From JAOAFX01 sp964559225 (GTDB lineage: Bacteria; Hydrothermota; Tepidihabitantia; SM23-42; JAOAFX01), in NCBI GenBank assembly GCA_964559225.1, contig CAZLGA010000004.1, positions 3,397 through 67,396 of the forward strand: a stretch of DNA of 64,000 bases, written 5' to 3'. Shown piece by piece: positions 44,716 to 52,969 of this stretch (its first letter is position 1; every line of letters begins with the position of its first letter). The notes under the pieces were generated by a model. It had not been told where the DNA came from and ran no database searches. It saw only the letters and a list, made by a program, of their open reading frames with translations. The position numbers were made by a program, and so were the translations under genes.

Positions 44716-46053
44716 ATGCATATCCTTGTCTGTGACGATGAAGATTCACAGCGTGAGTTGCTCGCTGGATTTTTAAAAAATTTAGGCTACACAGTCACTA
44801 CTGCCCGCAATGGGGCAGAGGCAATTGCACAAAATCGCACAAAAGGTTTTGACCTTGCGCTATTAGATTTAAAAATGCCTGAAATAGATGGTATTGAAAC
44901 CATGAAACAGATGAAATCAATCGACCCTCAGACATATTTCATTATTCTGACTGGATTCGGAACGATTGAATCGGCGGTTCAGGCAATAAAATTGGGTGCC
45001 TATGATTATTTGAGCAAACCGATCGACCTCAATAAACTTGAAATGTTGATAAAAAGAGTTTATGAAGAACAGATTACCCAGCAGGAAATTGCGCTGTTGA
45101 AAGAACAAATCGAAGAAAGATTTAATTTTGACGAGTTTGTTGGAGAGAGTCCAAAAATGAAAGAAATACTCTCGCTCATTCCGAGAATTTCCCGTTCTGA
45201 TGCATCGGTTTTGATTTTAGGTGAATCCGGCACCGGCAAAGAATTGATTGCCCGACTCATACATGAAGCAAGCCCGAGGAAAAATCGCAATTTTATACCT
45301 ATATCCTGTGCGGCACTTCCCGAAACATTGATTGAAAGTGAACTCTTTGGTTATGAACGAGGGGCATTCTCGGGTGCGGAAAAGAGAAAATTTGGAAAAT
45401 TTGAACTTGCGGATAAAGGAACATTATTCCTTGATGAAATCGGTGATTTACCCCTGACAGTCCAGGTAAAACTACTCCGTGTTTTGCAGGAGTTCACATT
45501 TGAGAGATTGGGCAGTAATGATCCGATTAAGGTTGATGTGAGAGTAATTTGTGCAACGAATCAGGATTTAAAACAAAAAATTTCTGACGGAAAATTTCGA
45601 GAAGACCTTTATTACCGTATAAATGTTGTTACCATAAATATCCCGCCGTTGCGTGAAAGAAAAGAAGATATAAAACCGCTTGTTGACCATTTTCTGAAAA
45701 AATTTATGAAGCAGGGACACCAACGGGTAAAAGGGATAACCAAAGAAGCATTGAATAATTTATTAAGATATGACTGGCCTGGAAATGTGCGGGAATTGGA
45801 AAATGTGATTGAAAGGGCACTCGTGCTTTGCCGGGGCGAACTGATTTGTCCTGAAGATATTCCATTGCAATTAAGAGAAACTTCAAAAATAACCGACTCT
45901 GATTTACTTGCCGAGGTTGAAAAAAATCACATTTCAAAAATACTTGAGAAAACCGGCGGAAACCTCGCCGAGGCAGCAAGGAGACTCGGTATCCACAGGA
46001 ATACTTTGAGACTAAAAATAAAAGAATTCAATCTCAAAGAACCAGAAAAGTAA
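44716..46053 (+). CDS. Sigma-54-dependent response regulator, NtrC family
   Basis: 445 residues. The receiver domain has the acidic pair at 7-8, Asp51 (LLDLKMPEIDG) and Lys in SKPID. The AAA+ sigma-54 activator domain has Walker A GESGTGKE, the sigma-54-contacting loop GAFSGA (common form GAFTGA), Walker B GTLFLDEIGDL and the R-finger region RLGSNDP. A Fis-type helix-turn-helix closes the protein (GNLAEAARRLGIHRNTLRLKI). It should activate sigma-54 promoters when phosphorylated. No kinase is adjacent and the targets are unknown. Confidence 0.95.
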   Translation: MHILVCDDEDSQRELLAGFLKNLGYTVTTARNGAEAIAQNRTKGFDLALLDLKMPEIDGIETMKQMKSIDPQTYFIILTGFGTIESAVQAIKLGAYDYLSKPIDLNKLEMLIKRVYEEQITQQEIALLKEQIEERFNFDEFVGESPKMKEILSLIPRISRSDASVLILGESGTGKELIARLIHEASPRKNRNFIPISCAALPETLIESELFGYERGAFSGAEKRKFGKFELADKGTLFLDEIGDLPLTVQVKLLRVLQEFTFERLGSNDPIKVDVRVICATNQDLKQKISDGKFREDLYYRINVVTINIPPLRERKEDIKPLVDHFLKKFMKQGHQRVKGITKEALNNLLRYDWPGNVRELENVIERALVLCRGELICPEDIPLQLRETSKITDSDLLAEVEKNHISKILEKTGGNLAEAARRLGIHRNTLRLKIKEFNLKEPEK

Positions 46054-46058
46054 AGGAC

Positions 46059-46086
46059 TTGACTTTAAATGTTTTTTAATTATACT
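46059..46086 (+). promoter_or_regulatory. Sigma-70 promoter, near-leaderless start of pyrG
   Basis: TTGACT at 46059-46064, 16-nt spacer, TATACT at 46081-46086. Predicted start 46093, one base before the pyrG ATG at 46094. Confidence 0.78.
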
Positions 46087-46093
46087 TGAAGGC

Positions 46094-47695
46094 ATGGATA
46101 CAAAATATATATTCATCACTGGGGGTGTGGTCTCGTCGCTGGGTAAAGGCGTTGCCACTGCATCTATCGGATTGCTATTGAAATCATATGGACTTAAAGT
46201 AACGCTCCAGAAAATAGACCCGTATATAAATGTTGACCCGGGCACAATGAATCCATATCAACATGGCGAAGTATTCGTCACTGCTGATGGCGCAGAGTGT
46301 GACCTTGATTTAGGACACTATGAAAGATTTTTAGATGAACATCTAACCCGTGAAAACAATATAACAACAGGACAAATCTATTTTTCAGTCATCACCAAAG
46401 AGAGACGTGGGGAATATCTGGGAAAAACAGTTCAGGTAGTTCCCCACATAACTGACGAAATAAAAGCAAGAATTAAAAAACTTGCCACACAAAATAAAAT
46501 TGATATTGTTATCACGGAGATTGGGGGCACGGTTGGCGACATAGAAAGTCAACCATTTCTTGAGGCAGCAAGGCAGATGAGGATTGATCGCGGCAGAAAC
46601 AATGTATTATATATTCATCTCACATTAGTTCCTTTTATAAAAACAACCCGCGAATTCAAAACCAAACCAACTCAGCATTCTGTCCGAACTTTATTATCTA
46701 TGGGGATTCAACCTGACATCCTCTTATGTAGAAGCGATTCCTGGTTGGGAGAAGACGAAAGAAAAAAAATATCTTTATTTTGCAATGTACCGCCAAATGC
46801 AGTGATTGATGCGGTTGATGTAGATTGTATATACGAAATTCCATTAATATTTCATCAACAGAAACTTGACTCTCTGATACTTGAGTACCTGGGATTGGAA
46901 AGAAAAGAATATGACCTCACTGAATGGGAGATATTTGTGGCTAAAGCAAAAAATCCACTCAAAACCGTGGAAATAGCAATATGCGGTAAATATGTTGAAC
47001 TGAGAGATGCCTATAAAAGTATTATTGAAGCCCTCTACCATGCAGCAGTCGCCAATGATGCAAGATTGAAGCTCAAATGGGTAGATACCGATAGAATTGA
47101 CGACGTGACACTCTCCAACACACTTGCCTATGTTGATGGAATCCTTATCCCGGGCGGTTTTGGTATGAGGGGAATTGAAGGAAAGGTAAGGGTTGTGAGA
47201 TATGCAAGGGAGAATAAAAAACCATTTTTGGGAATCTGTCTGGGAATGCAGTGTATGGTCATTGAATTTGCAAGGAATGTCTGTAACCTAAAAGGTGCAA
47301 ACTCAACCGAGTTTGATGACAAAACCGACTATCCGGTCATTGACCTTCTACCTGAACAGAAAAAGATAAAAGATATGGGTGGAACGATGCGGCTTGGTAA
47401 TTGTCCTTGTCAGATTGAGCCCAAAACACTCGCCCACAAGATATATAAAAAAGAACTTATTGAAGAAAGACATAGACACAGATATGAAGTAAATCCTAAG
47501 TTTTTCAAGAACCTTAATGAGAAGGGACTTATTTTTTCTGGCAAATCACCCGATGGCAGACTGGTGGAAATCGTTGAGATAAAAGACCATCCATTCTTTA
47601 TTGGTACCCAGTTCCATCCGGAATTTACTTCAAGGCCACTTTTGCCCAATCCTATCTTTTATCATTTTATTGCAACTTCATTAAAAAATAAGTAA
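46094..47695 (+). CDS. pyrG: CTP synthase
   Basis: 533 residues, standard length. The N-terminal synthase domain begins KYIFITGGVVSSLGKGVA, with ADGAECDLDLGHYERF and TEIGGTVGDIES. The C-terminal class I glutamine amidotransferase has the nucleophile Cys in GICLGMQC, an oxyanion GGFG, and His/Glu in HPEFTSRP. It makes CTP from UTP, ATP and glutamine. Cytoplasmic, essential housekeeping. The acyltransferase gene follows after 4 nt. Confidence 0.98.
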   Translation: MDTKYIFITGGVVSSLGKGVATASIGLLLKSYGLKVTLQKIDPYINVDPGTMNPYQHGEVFVTADGAECDLDLGHYERFLDEHLTRENNITTGQIYFSVITKERRGEYLGKTVQVVPHITDEIKARIKKLATQNKIDIVITEIGGTVGDIESQPFLEAARQMRIDRGRNNVLYIHLTLVPFIKTTREFKTKPTQHSVRTLLSMGIQPDILLCRSDSWLGEDERKKISLFCNVPPNAVIDAVDVDCIYEIPLIFHQQKLDSLILEYLGLERKEYDLTEWEIFVAKAKNPLKTVEIAICGKYVELRDAYKSIIEALYHAAVANDARLKLKWVDTDRIDDVTLSNTLAYVDGILIPGGFGMRGIEGKVRVVRYARENKKPFLGICLGMQCMVIEFARNVCNLKGANSTEFDDKTDYPVIDLLPEQKKIKDMGGTMRLGNCPCQIEPKTLAHKIYKKELIEERHRHRYEVNPKFFKNLNEKGLIFSGKSPDGRLVEIVEIKDHPFFIGTQFHPEFTSRPLLPNPIFYHFIATSLKNK

Positions 47696-47699
47696 TAAA

Positions 47700-48344
47700 G
47701 TGCGGCATTTTTTGAAAACTTTAATTTTTCTGTTGTCGATTAATATATACTGGTGGAATACTGCCCGGAGAATGCGTCTTAAAAAAAGATTGGAGAAAAA
47801 TATCCAATTGTATTTTAAAACCCTTGCCCAGAACCTTAGCATAATGATTCACCCGGAAAAAAAATTCACCCTTGAAGGAAGCATTGAACCGTTAAAGAAT
47901 GGGGCGGTCCTTTATTCTATCCATTTTGGAATCTGGGAATTGATGCCCAAAATTTTAAAAACCTTTTTAAACAAAAAAGTTGGAATACTCGTTGAACGTT
48001 ATACTGATAATAATCCACTTTTTATCGGCAAAATAATGGACAGAATCTTTTATCTGATACGTTCAAGAAATGATGCGGTCATTTTCTATCCCGACGAAGT
48101 TTTTAAGATAACAAGATTTATAAAAGAAGGTGGAATATTTTCTGCTTTGGTAGATGGCGATAAAATTTTCGCCAAGTTACCGAAGTTCGAAAAACTCGCC
48201 CTGATATGCAATATTCCACTAATCCCTTTTGCTGTATATTATGAAAAAGGAAATACTGTTATGGAAATAGGTTGTGACCTCAATAAAATTGTAACCCAGA
48301 GACCATATGACTACTGGTGGTTTTATAAATCACGGAGGAGATGA
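47700..48344 (+). CDS. LpxL/HtrB-like lipid A acyltransferase
   Basis: 214 residues starting with GTG, shorter than the usual 290-310 for LpxL. The catalytic H-x4-E-like motif is present (HFGIWELMP), as are the central binding segment (FKITRFIKEGGIFSALVDGDKIF) and a typical end (YDYWWFYKSRRR, compared with W-x-H-R-R in the family). The N-terminal part is shortened and no long transmembrane helix is clear. It likely transfers a fatty acyl chain to a lipid A precursor at the inner membrane. The adjacent lptCAB genes support an LPS role. Confidence 0.8.
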   Translation: MRHFLKTLIFLLSINIYWWNTARRMRLKKRLEKNIQLYFKTLAQNLSIMIHPEKKFTLEGSIEPLKNGAVLYSIHFGIWELMPKILKTFLNKKVGILVERYTDNNPLFIGKIMDRIFYLIRSRNDAVIFYPDEVFKITRFIKEGGIFSALVDGDKIFAKLPKFEKLALICNIPLIPFAVYYEKGNTVMEIGCDLNKIVTQRPYDYWWFYKSRRR

Positions 48345-48355
48345 TAGCATAATTA

Positions 48356-48880
48356 ATGAAGAGAATCTTTGTCCTTCTGCTATTTATTTTTCTGGGTTGT
48401 AAAGAAGAGACAATCAAGGAAAATATAGAAAAACATCTTCCCCGTATAACACTCGAAAACTTTACACTTATTGAAACATCCGAAGGAAAGAAAAAATGGA
48501 ATCTCACTGCCGTCTCAGCCTATGTTTATGAGGAAGTAATAAATGTAGATAGCGTTAAAATAAAATTTTATAATGAACAGGAGAATGAATACGCCTGGCT
48601 CAAAGGCGCCCGAGGGCAGTTGAATATCAAAAATCACAATATTATGGTGCGCGACAGTGTGCTTTTGATAACCGAAGATTCCACTGAACTTTATACTGAT
48701 TCGTTATTCTGGCAAAATGAACTACAGATAATCATAACTGATGCAAGGGTAAAGATTATAAAAAAAGATAGCACAATGATTGAAGGAAATGGATTAAAGA
48801 CAACCCCGGATTTACAAAAGATTGAAATCATCGGTGACATTAAAGGTGTTTCACCAATTAAATTCCCTAAGATAAAATGA
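48356..48880 (+). CDS. lptC: LptC-like LPS export lipoprotein/periplasmic protein
   Basis: 174 residues with a short signal peptide and a lipobox-like FLGC. The body is an LptC/OstA-like beta-jellyroll: LENFTLIETSEGKKKWNL, KIKFYNEQENEYAWLKGARGQ (with gaps) and LYTDSLFWQNE. LptC bridges the LptB2FG transporter and LptA. It overlaps the lptA-like gene by 4 nt, in the conserved order lptC-lptA-lptB. Confidence 0.85.
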   Translation: MKRIFVLLLFIFLGCKEETIKENIEKHLPRITLENFTLIETSEGKKKWNLTAVSAYVYEEVINVDSVKIKFYNEQENEYAWLKGARGQLNIKNHNIMVRDSVLLITEDSTELYTDSLFWQNELQIIITDARVKIIKKDSTMIEGNGLKTTPDLQKIEIIGDIKGVSPIKFPKIK

Positions 48881-49773
48881 TATTCATCACACTGCTTTTG
48901 ACCATTACACCATTCAAGGCGGACCGGGTTGAGATTGTAAATCAAAATGGTGAAAGAATAGTCTATTTAATAGGCAATGTTGAGATTGAGCAGGAAAAAA
49001 CAAGAATTAAATGTCTTGAGGCACAATTAAATGAGACAAAGGATTATGTTTTTTTAAAGGATAGTGTTTTGATAAAAGACGATAATGGAGAAATAAAAGC
49101 AAATAATGCCATCTATTTTTTTGGTAAAAAATTCAGCGTGCTTAAAGGCAGTGTAAAACTAATCTCAGAAAATCAGATAATTTCTGCGGATTCCTTAGAA
49201 TACGAAGGAGAAAAAAGAATTGTAAAAATGTTTAAAAATGTTATCCTGGAAGATACAAAAAATAAGGTTAGCGCCTATGGTGAAGAAGGCTGGTATGATT
49301 TAAATGCCGAGTATGGAAGTCTTAGAAAAGGACCGGGGGTCAAAATTAGTAGAGAAGATAAAACACCAATCCTCATCACCGCAAAGGAATTTTTGTTAAA
49401 AAACAAAGAGAATTTTTGCCTTGGATATGATTCGGTCATTACAGTAATTGATAGTATAACAATTTATTGTGATACATTGGCCTATGATTTCAAAAAAGAG
49501 AGAGGATTTATGACCCGACCGTTCGTTGTTGAGAAGAGCAATGAATTAAAAGGCATAAACGGAGAATTTGGTCTAAGGAATAAAAACGTTGATTACTTCA
49601 AGGTATCTTCAGGGATTGCCCGTTACTGTACAAACGATGGTGCACACAATATAATTGAAGGGGAAAACATAAATATTCTTTTTCAAGAAGGCAGGGCGTT
49701 CAAGGTTAAGGTTTCAGGAAATCCCCGGGGAAAACTTTACCTAAAGGAACAAAAAGAAAATGCTAAAGACTAA
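48877..49773 (+). CDS. lptA: LptA/OstA-like LPS transport protein
   Basis: 298 residues with an N-terminal signal-like segment (MIFITLLLTITPFKA). Repeated OstA-type strands are visible (GNVEIEQEKTRIKCLEAQLN, DNGEIKANNAIYFF, ISADSLEYEGEKRIVKMFKNV), forming the jellyroll that conducts LPS across the periplasm. It is longer than E. coli LptA (185 aa), consistent with a second OstA repeat. Overlaps lptC by 4 nt and lptB by 14 nt. Confidence 0.85.
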   Translation: MIFITLLLTITPFKADRVEIVNQNGERIVYLIGNVEIEQEKTRIKCLEAQLNETKDYVFLKDSVLIKDDNGEIKANNAIYFFGKKFSVLKGSVKLISENQIISADSLEYEGEKRIVKMFKNVILEDTKNKVSAYGEEGWYDLNAEYGSLRKGPGVKISREDKTPILITAKEFLLKNKENFCLGYDSVITVIDSITIYCDTLAYDFKKERGFMTRPFVVEKSNELKGINGEFGLRNKNVDYFKVSSGIARYCTNDGAHNIIEGENINILFQEGRAFKVKVSGNPRGKLYLKEQKENAKD

Positions 49774-50476
49774 AGAACTAACAAAGTGTTTCGGGAAGAG
49801 AACTGTAGTAAATAAGATTGATATAACGATAAATCACGGCGAGATTGTTGGTCTACTTGGTCCCAATGGTGCGGGCAAAACAACGACTTTTAATATGATT
49901 GTAGGATTGATATTACCTGATTGGGGGGAAATTCTTCTTGATGAAAATATAATTACTGACCAGCCAATGTTCAAAAGGGCACGGATGGGTATCTCTTTTT
50001 TATGCCAGGAATCAAGCGTATTTAGAAAATTGAGTGTGATTGATAATCTGGTTGCGATATATGAGATACTTGGTGAAAAGACAAGTGATGCAAAACAGAA
50101 GGCAGCCAAGATGCTTGAGGAATTCAATCTAATTGGGCTGAGGAATCAAAAGGCATACACGCTTTCAGGTGGCGAAAGGAGAAGGGTTGAAATTGCCAGG
50201 GCATTGATAAGCAAACCAAAGTATTTATTGCTTGATGAACCATTCACGGGCATTGACCCGATTGCCCGTGCGGAGCTCCAGGAAATTATTCTTAGTTTAA
50301 AAAATAAAGGTATCGGTATTTTGATTTCTGATCACAATGTCAGAGAAACACTGGAAATTACAGACCGCGCCTACCTTATCTATGATTCAAAAATTCTTTT
50401 ATCAGGAGATGCCCAAACTCTTATTAATGACCCCAAGGCAAGGGAATTGTATCTCGGCTGGAAATTCAAAATTTGA
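49760..50476 (+). CDS. lptB: LPS export ABC transporter ATPase LptB
   Basis: 238 residues, standard length. Walker A GPNGAGKTTT, Q-loop LCQESSVF, signature LSGGERRR, Walker B YLLLDEPFTGID and H-loop SDHNVRET are all present. The GERRRVEIARAL and GITDRAYLI-like region (ITDRAYLIYDSKIL) is typical of LptB. It powers LPS extraction from the inner membrane with LptF/LptG, which are not in this window. Confidence 0.95.
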   Translation: MLKTKELTKCFGKRTVVNKIDITINHGEIVGLLGPNGAGKTTTFNMIVGLILPDWGEILLDENIITDQPMFKRARMGISFLCQESSVFRKLSVIDNLVAIYEILGEKTSDAKQKAAKMLEEFNLIGLRNQKAYTLSGGERRRVEIARALISKPKYLLLDEPFTGIDPIARAELQEIILSLKNKGIGILISDHNVRETLEITDRAYLIYDSKILLSGDAQTLINDPKARELYLGWKFKI

Positions 50477-50535
50477 AATTAGCAATTAATCACTAAACCT
50501 TTCAACATCTTCAAGCAAAAACTAATGTTAATTTT

Positions 50536-50976
50536 TTATTTTATAGGATAACGATACTTTCCTTTTTCCCAGATGTATATCTTCCTTCTTCCCTCTTCAG
50601 CCCGATTCCTGTAGACAAATTTGATGTCATTAAGTTCATCAACCTCAATTCTGTAATTGCTTTTAAAGAAAGGGATAAAATCATTTTTCAAAAGCAGTCT
50701 AAAATGTTCTATCGCTTTTTGTGCATCATCAGATTTTTCTTTCATCCCATAAATTTCAACAACAATTATTGAATCAGCGCGGTCAAAAAAACTATAAAGA
50801 TAGACATCAAACTGAGCCAGTGAAATCTGCCATGTCGCATATGCATACTGATTCAACTGGATTGATACCATATCACCCTTGCTAAGTGCTAAAAGCTCAT
50901 CAAGATTACCTGAATAACAAGCAATTACTAAGATAACTGTTAAAATTGCAATTTTTAGTTTTATCATTGTGGACAT
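50536..50976 (-). CDS. Hypothetical lipoprotein
   Basis: 146 residues. The signal peptide ends in a lipobox (ILVIAC/YSG), so it is probably lipidated. The mature part has a helix followed by strands (IIVVEIYGMKEKSDDAQKAIEHF; YRIEVDELNDIKFVYRNR). I do not recognise a family. AAAGGAG precedes the ATG. It converges on lptB and diverges from the kor operon. Confidence 0.65.
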   Translation of the reverse strand: MSTMIKLKIAILTVILVIACYSGNLDELLALSKGDMVSIQLNQYAYATWQISLAQFDVYLYSFFDRADSIIVVEIYGMKEKSDDAQKAIEHFRLLLKNDFIPFFKSNYRIEVDELNDIKFVYRNRAEEGRRKIYIWEKGKYRYPIK

Positions 50977-50993
50977 AAACGCTCCTTTTGCTA

Positions 50994-51021
50994 ATTATTT
51001 ATATTTTTCAACCAAAATCAA
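50994..51021 (-). promoter_or_regulatory. Possible sigma-70 promoter of lipoprotein gene
   Basis: TTGATT (complement of 51016-51021), 16-nt spacer, AATAAT (complement of 50994-50999). Both boxes are imperfect. A Shine-Dalgarno (AAAGGAG) is present for this gene. Confidence 0.45.
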
Positions 51022-51134
51022 GGGTAATTGGTAATTGATAAATTATTTAAAAGATTTGCATTGTTCATCAAAATAGAATCTTTCCACAATTAAGGTGTGC
51101 GGGATTAACAGAAAAAAAGCGATTAACTCCACTA

Positions 51135-51162
51135 TTGACAAAGTGCCCGTTGCGGATATAAT
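51135..51162 (+). promoter_or_regulatory. Consensus sigma-70 promoter of the kor leader RNA
   Basis: TTGACA at 51135-51140, 16-nt spacer, TATAAT at 51157-51162. The predicted start is near 51169, about 226 nt before the korD ATG and just upstream of the structured RNA. Confidence 0.88.
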
Positions 51163-51189
51163 ACTAATAATTTGTCTTTGAAAATCGAT

Positions 51190-51370
51190 TCTGGAAAGGT
51201 GCCTGTTCTTAAGCCTGAGAGGGTGTGAAAATTTTTGGATAATGGCTTAGGAACCTGGAAGAAAAAATTATGGGCTATCGAATGACGGGCACCGCGGATT
51301 AATCCGCCACTCAGTATGGCGGAATGTGGAAGTAGAGGATTTAAGGCTCGGCCTTTCTTCCACCCAATAT
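51190..51370 (+). ncRNA. Candidate structured leader RNA or independent small RNA upstream of korD
   Basis: The stretch folds into several strong helices. GGTGCC (51198-51203) pairs with GGCACC (51288-51293), closing a domain. An 11-bp stem (51205-51215 with 51244-51254, one G-U) lies inside it. TCCGCC (51303-51308) pairs with GGCGGA (51318-51323). GTGGAAG (51326-51332) pairs perfectly with CTTCCAC (51357-51363), with an inner AAGGC/GCCTT hairpin. The palindrome at 51294-51307 offers an alternative partner for the same TCCGC, so two exclusive folds exist, as in riboswitches. It does not match any known riboswitch, RNase P, tmRNA or SRP consensus I can recall. 6S-type RNA remains possible. Confidence 0.65.
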
Positions 51371-51394
51371 AGTTAAGAGCCTAAAAGATTAACT

Positions 51395-51691
51395 ATGAAG
51401 TTCTGGCGCAAACCACTTGATGTTGATAAGGTAAAAGTACCGATTGGCCAGGTCCATATTATCAAAGATCGGTGCAAGGGCTGTGGATTCTGTGTTGAAT
51501 TCTGTCCCAAAAAGGCACTTGAATTATCAGCTGAGTTTAATATCAAAGGGTATCATCCACCTTATGTGAAGAATCCTGAGGAATGTCGAGAATGCCATCT
51601 TTGTGAAATAATCTGCCCTGAGTTTGCAATATATGTGACTCTGGATAAAGAAAAAACTGTTGCCGAAATTCTTGATAAAAAAAATGCATAA
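51395..51691 (+). CDS. korD: 2-oxoacid:ferredoxin oxidoreductase delta subunit (ferredoxin-like)
   Basis: 98 residues with two [4Fe-4S] motifs: CKGCGFCVEFCPKKAL near residues 28-43 and CRECHLCEIICPEFAI near 66-81. It carries electrons from the TPP site of KOR to ferredoxin. It is the first protein gene after the structured leader. There is a gap of about 120 nt before korA in which I see no further gene. Confidence 0.92.
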   Translation: MKFWRKPLDVDKVKVPIGQVHIIKDRCKGCGFCVEFCPKKALELSAEFNIKGYHPPYVKNPEECRECHLCEIICPEFAIYVTLDKEKTVAEILDKKNA

Positions 51692-51811
51692 GTGGTGTTG
51701 CAATATGACTAGAATTGCAATTGTGGCCTGATTTGATGCAATTATTTATCCGAGAATAATAAAACTCCTTCTGTGGTAAGAAAATTTAGTGGTATTTGAT
51801 AAAGGAGGTCT

Positions 51812-52969
51812 ATGAAGGCAGATCCAAAAGGGGTGCTAACCGGTGCCCATTACCTTGATGGTGATTATGCAAGTGCAGAGGGAGCGCTAGCCGCAGGCTG
51901 TAGATTTTTTGCCGGCTACCCTATAACTCCCTCCACAGAAGTTGCCGAAAGGATTGCTCAGAGATTTCCTGAGGTGGGTGGTGTATTCATCCAGATGGAA
52001 GATGAAATTGCATCTTCAATAGCTATCCTTGGTGCGTCCTGGGCTGGTAAGAAATCAATGACCGTGACCTCTGGTCCTGGTTTTTCCCTGATGCAGGAAC
52101 ATTTTGGACTTGCGGCAATGCTCGAAACTCCCTGTGTAATTGTTGATGTTCAACGCGCAGGACCCTCTACTGGTTTACCTACTCTTACTGGACAGGGTGA
52201 TATGATGCAAGTGCGCTGGGGTTCGCATGGCGACTATGAAATAATTGCACTTTCGCCCAATTCACCTCAAGAAGCATTTGACCTTACGATTGATTGTTTT
52301 AATCTTTCTGAAATTTATCGTGTACCAGTATTTTTAATGATGGACGAATGTGTCGGTCACATGACCGAAAAGGTTGTAATTCCAAAATCTGATGATATTG
52401 AACTTGTAGAAAGGCGATGGTACAAGGGTCCAAAAGAATCCTATCTACCATTCAAACCCGATGAAGACCTTGTGCCACCAATGGTAAAGGCCGGTGATGG
52501 ATATCGGTTCCATGTCACTGGATTAACTCATGATGAGCGTGGCTATCCTGTAATGAACTGGATGGCTCAGGAAAAATTAGTTCGTCGGCTTGTAGAAAAG
52601 ATTCGGAAGAATGCAGATAAGATAATTCGGTATGAAGAAGAGGGGACTGATAATGCAGATGTCGTAATTGTCTCTTATGGAATTTCAAGCCGTGTTGCCT
52701 ATAAAGCAATTGCGGATGCCCGCAAGCAGGGAATAAAAGTGGGATTTTTAAGACTGATTGTGGTCTGGCCATTTCCCGAAAAAAGAATCTTTGAACTTGC
52801 GGCTAAAGTAAAGGCACTTATCACAGTAGAAATTAACTATGGGCAGATTGCCTTAGAAGTAGAGCGGTGTGCAAAAGGTAAATGTAAGACTCTGCTTGTA
52901 CCCCATGGTGGTGGTTGGGTTCATAATCCTGATGATATTTTAAATGCAATAAAGGAGGGCTTGAAATGA
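51812..52969 (+). CDS. korA: 2-oxoacid (probably 2-oxoglutarate):ferredoxin oxidoreductase alpha subunit
   Basis: 385 residues. Family motifs: GALAAGCRFFAGYPITPSTE, VFIQMEDEIASS, TSGPGFSLMQE and IVDVQRAGPSTGLPT. These match the KorA (2-oxoglutarate) type rather than the fused pyruvate enzyme. Strong Shine-Dalgarno AAAGGAGG. The enzyme converts 2-oxoglutarate and CoA to succinyl-CoA, CO2 and reduced ferredoxin, or the reverse in reductive pathways. It overlaps korB by 4 nt. Confidence 0.93.
   Translation: MKADPKGVLTGAHYLDGDYASAEGALAAGCRFFAGYPITPSTEVAERIAQRFPEVGGVFIQMEDEIASSIAILGASWAGKKSMTVTSGPGFSLMQEHFGLAAMLETPCVIVDVQRAGPSTGLPTLTGQGDMMQVRWGSHGDYEIIALSPNSPQEAFDLTIDCFNLSEIYRVPVFLMMDECVGHMTEKVVIPKSDDIELVERRWYKGPKESYLPFKPDEDLVPPMVKAGDGYRFHVTGLTHDERGYPVMNWMAQEKLVRRLVEKIRKNADKIIRYEEEGTDNADVVIVSYGISSRVAYKAIADARKQGIKVGFLRLIVVWPFPEKRIFELAAKVKALITVEINYGQIALEVERCAKGKCKTLLVPHGGGWVHNPDDILNAIKEGLK

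Noticed and set aside
51198..51260. Resemblance to a TPP riboswitch (CTGAGA, GGATAAT, AACCTG) upstream of the TPP-dependent KOR
   Set aside because: The elements occur in the wrong order and spacing, and the ACCTGATC core between them is missing.
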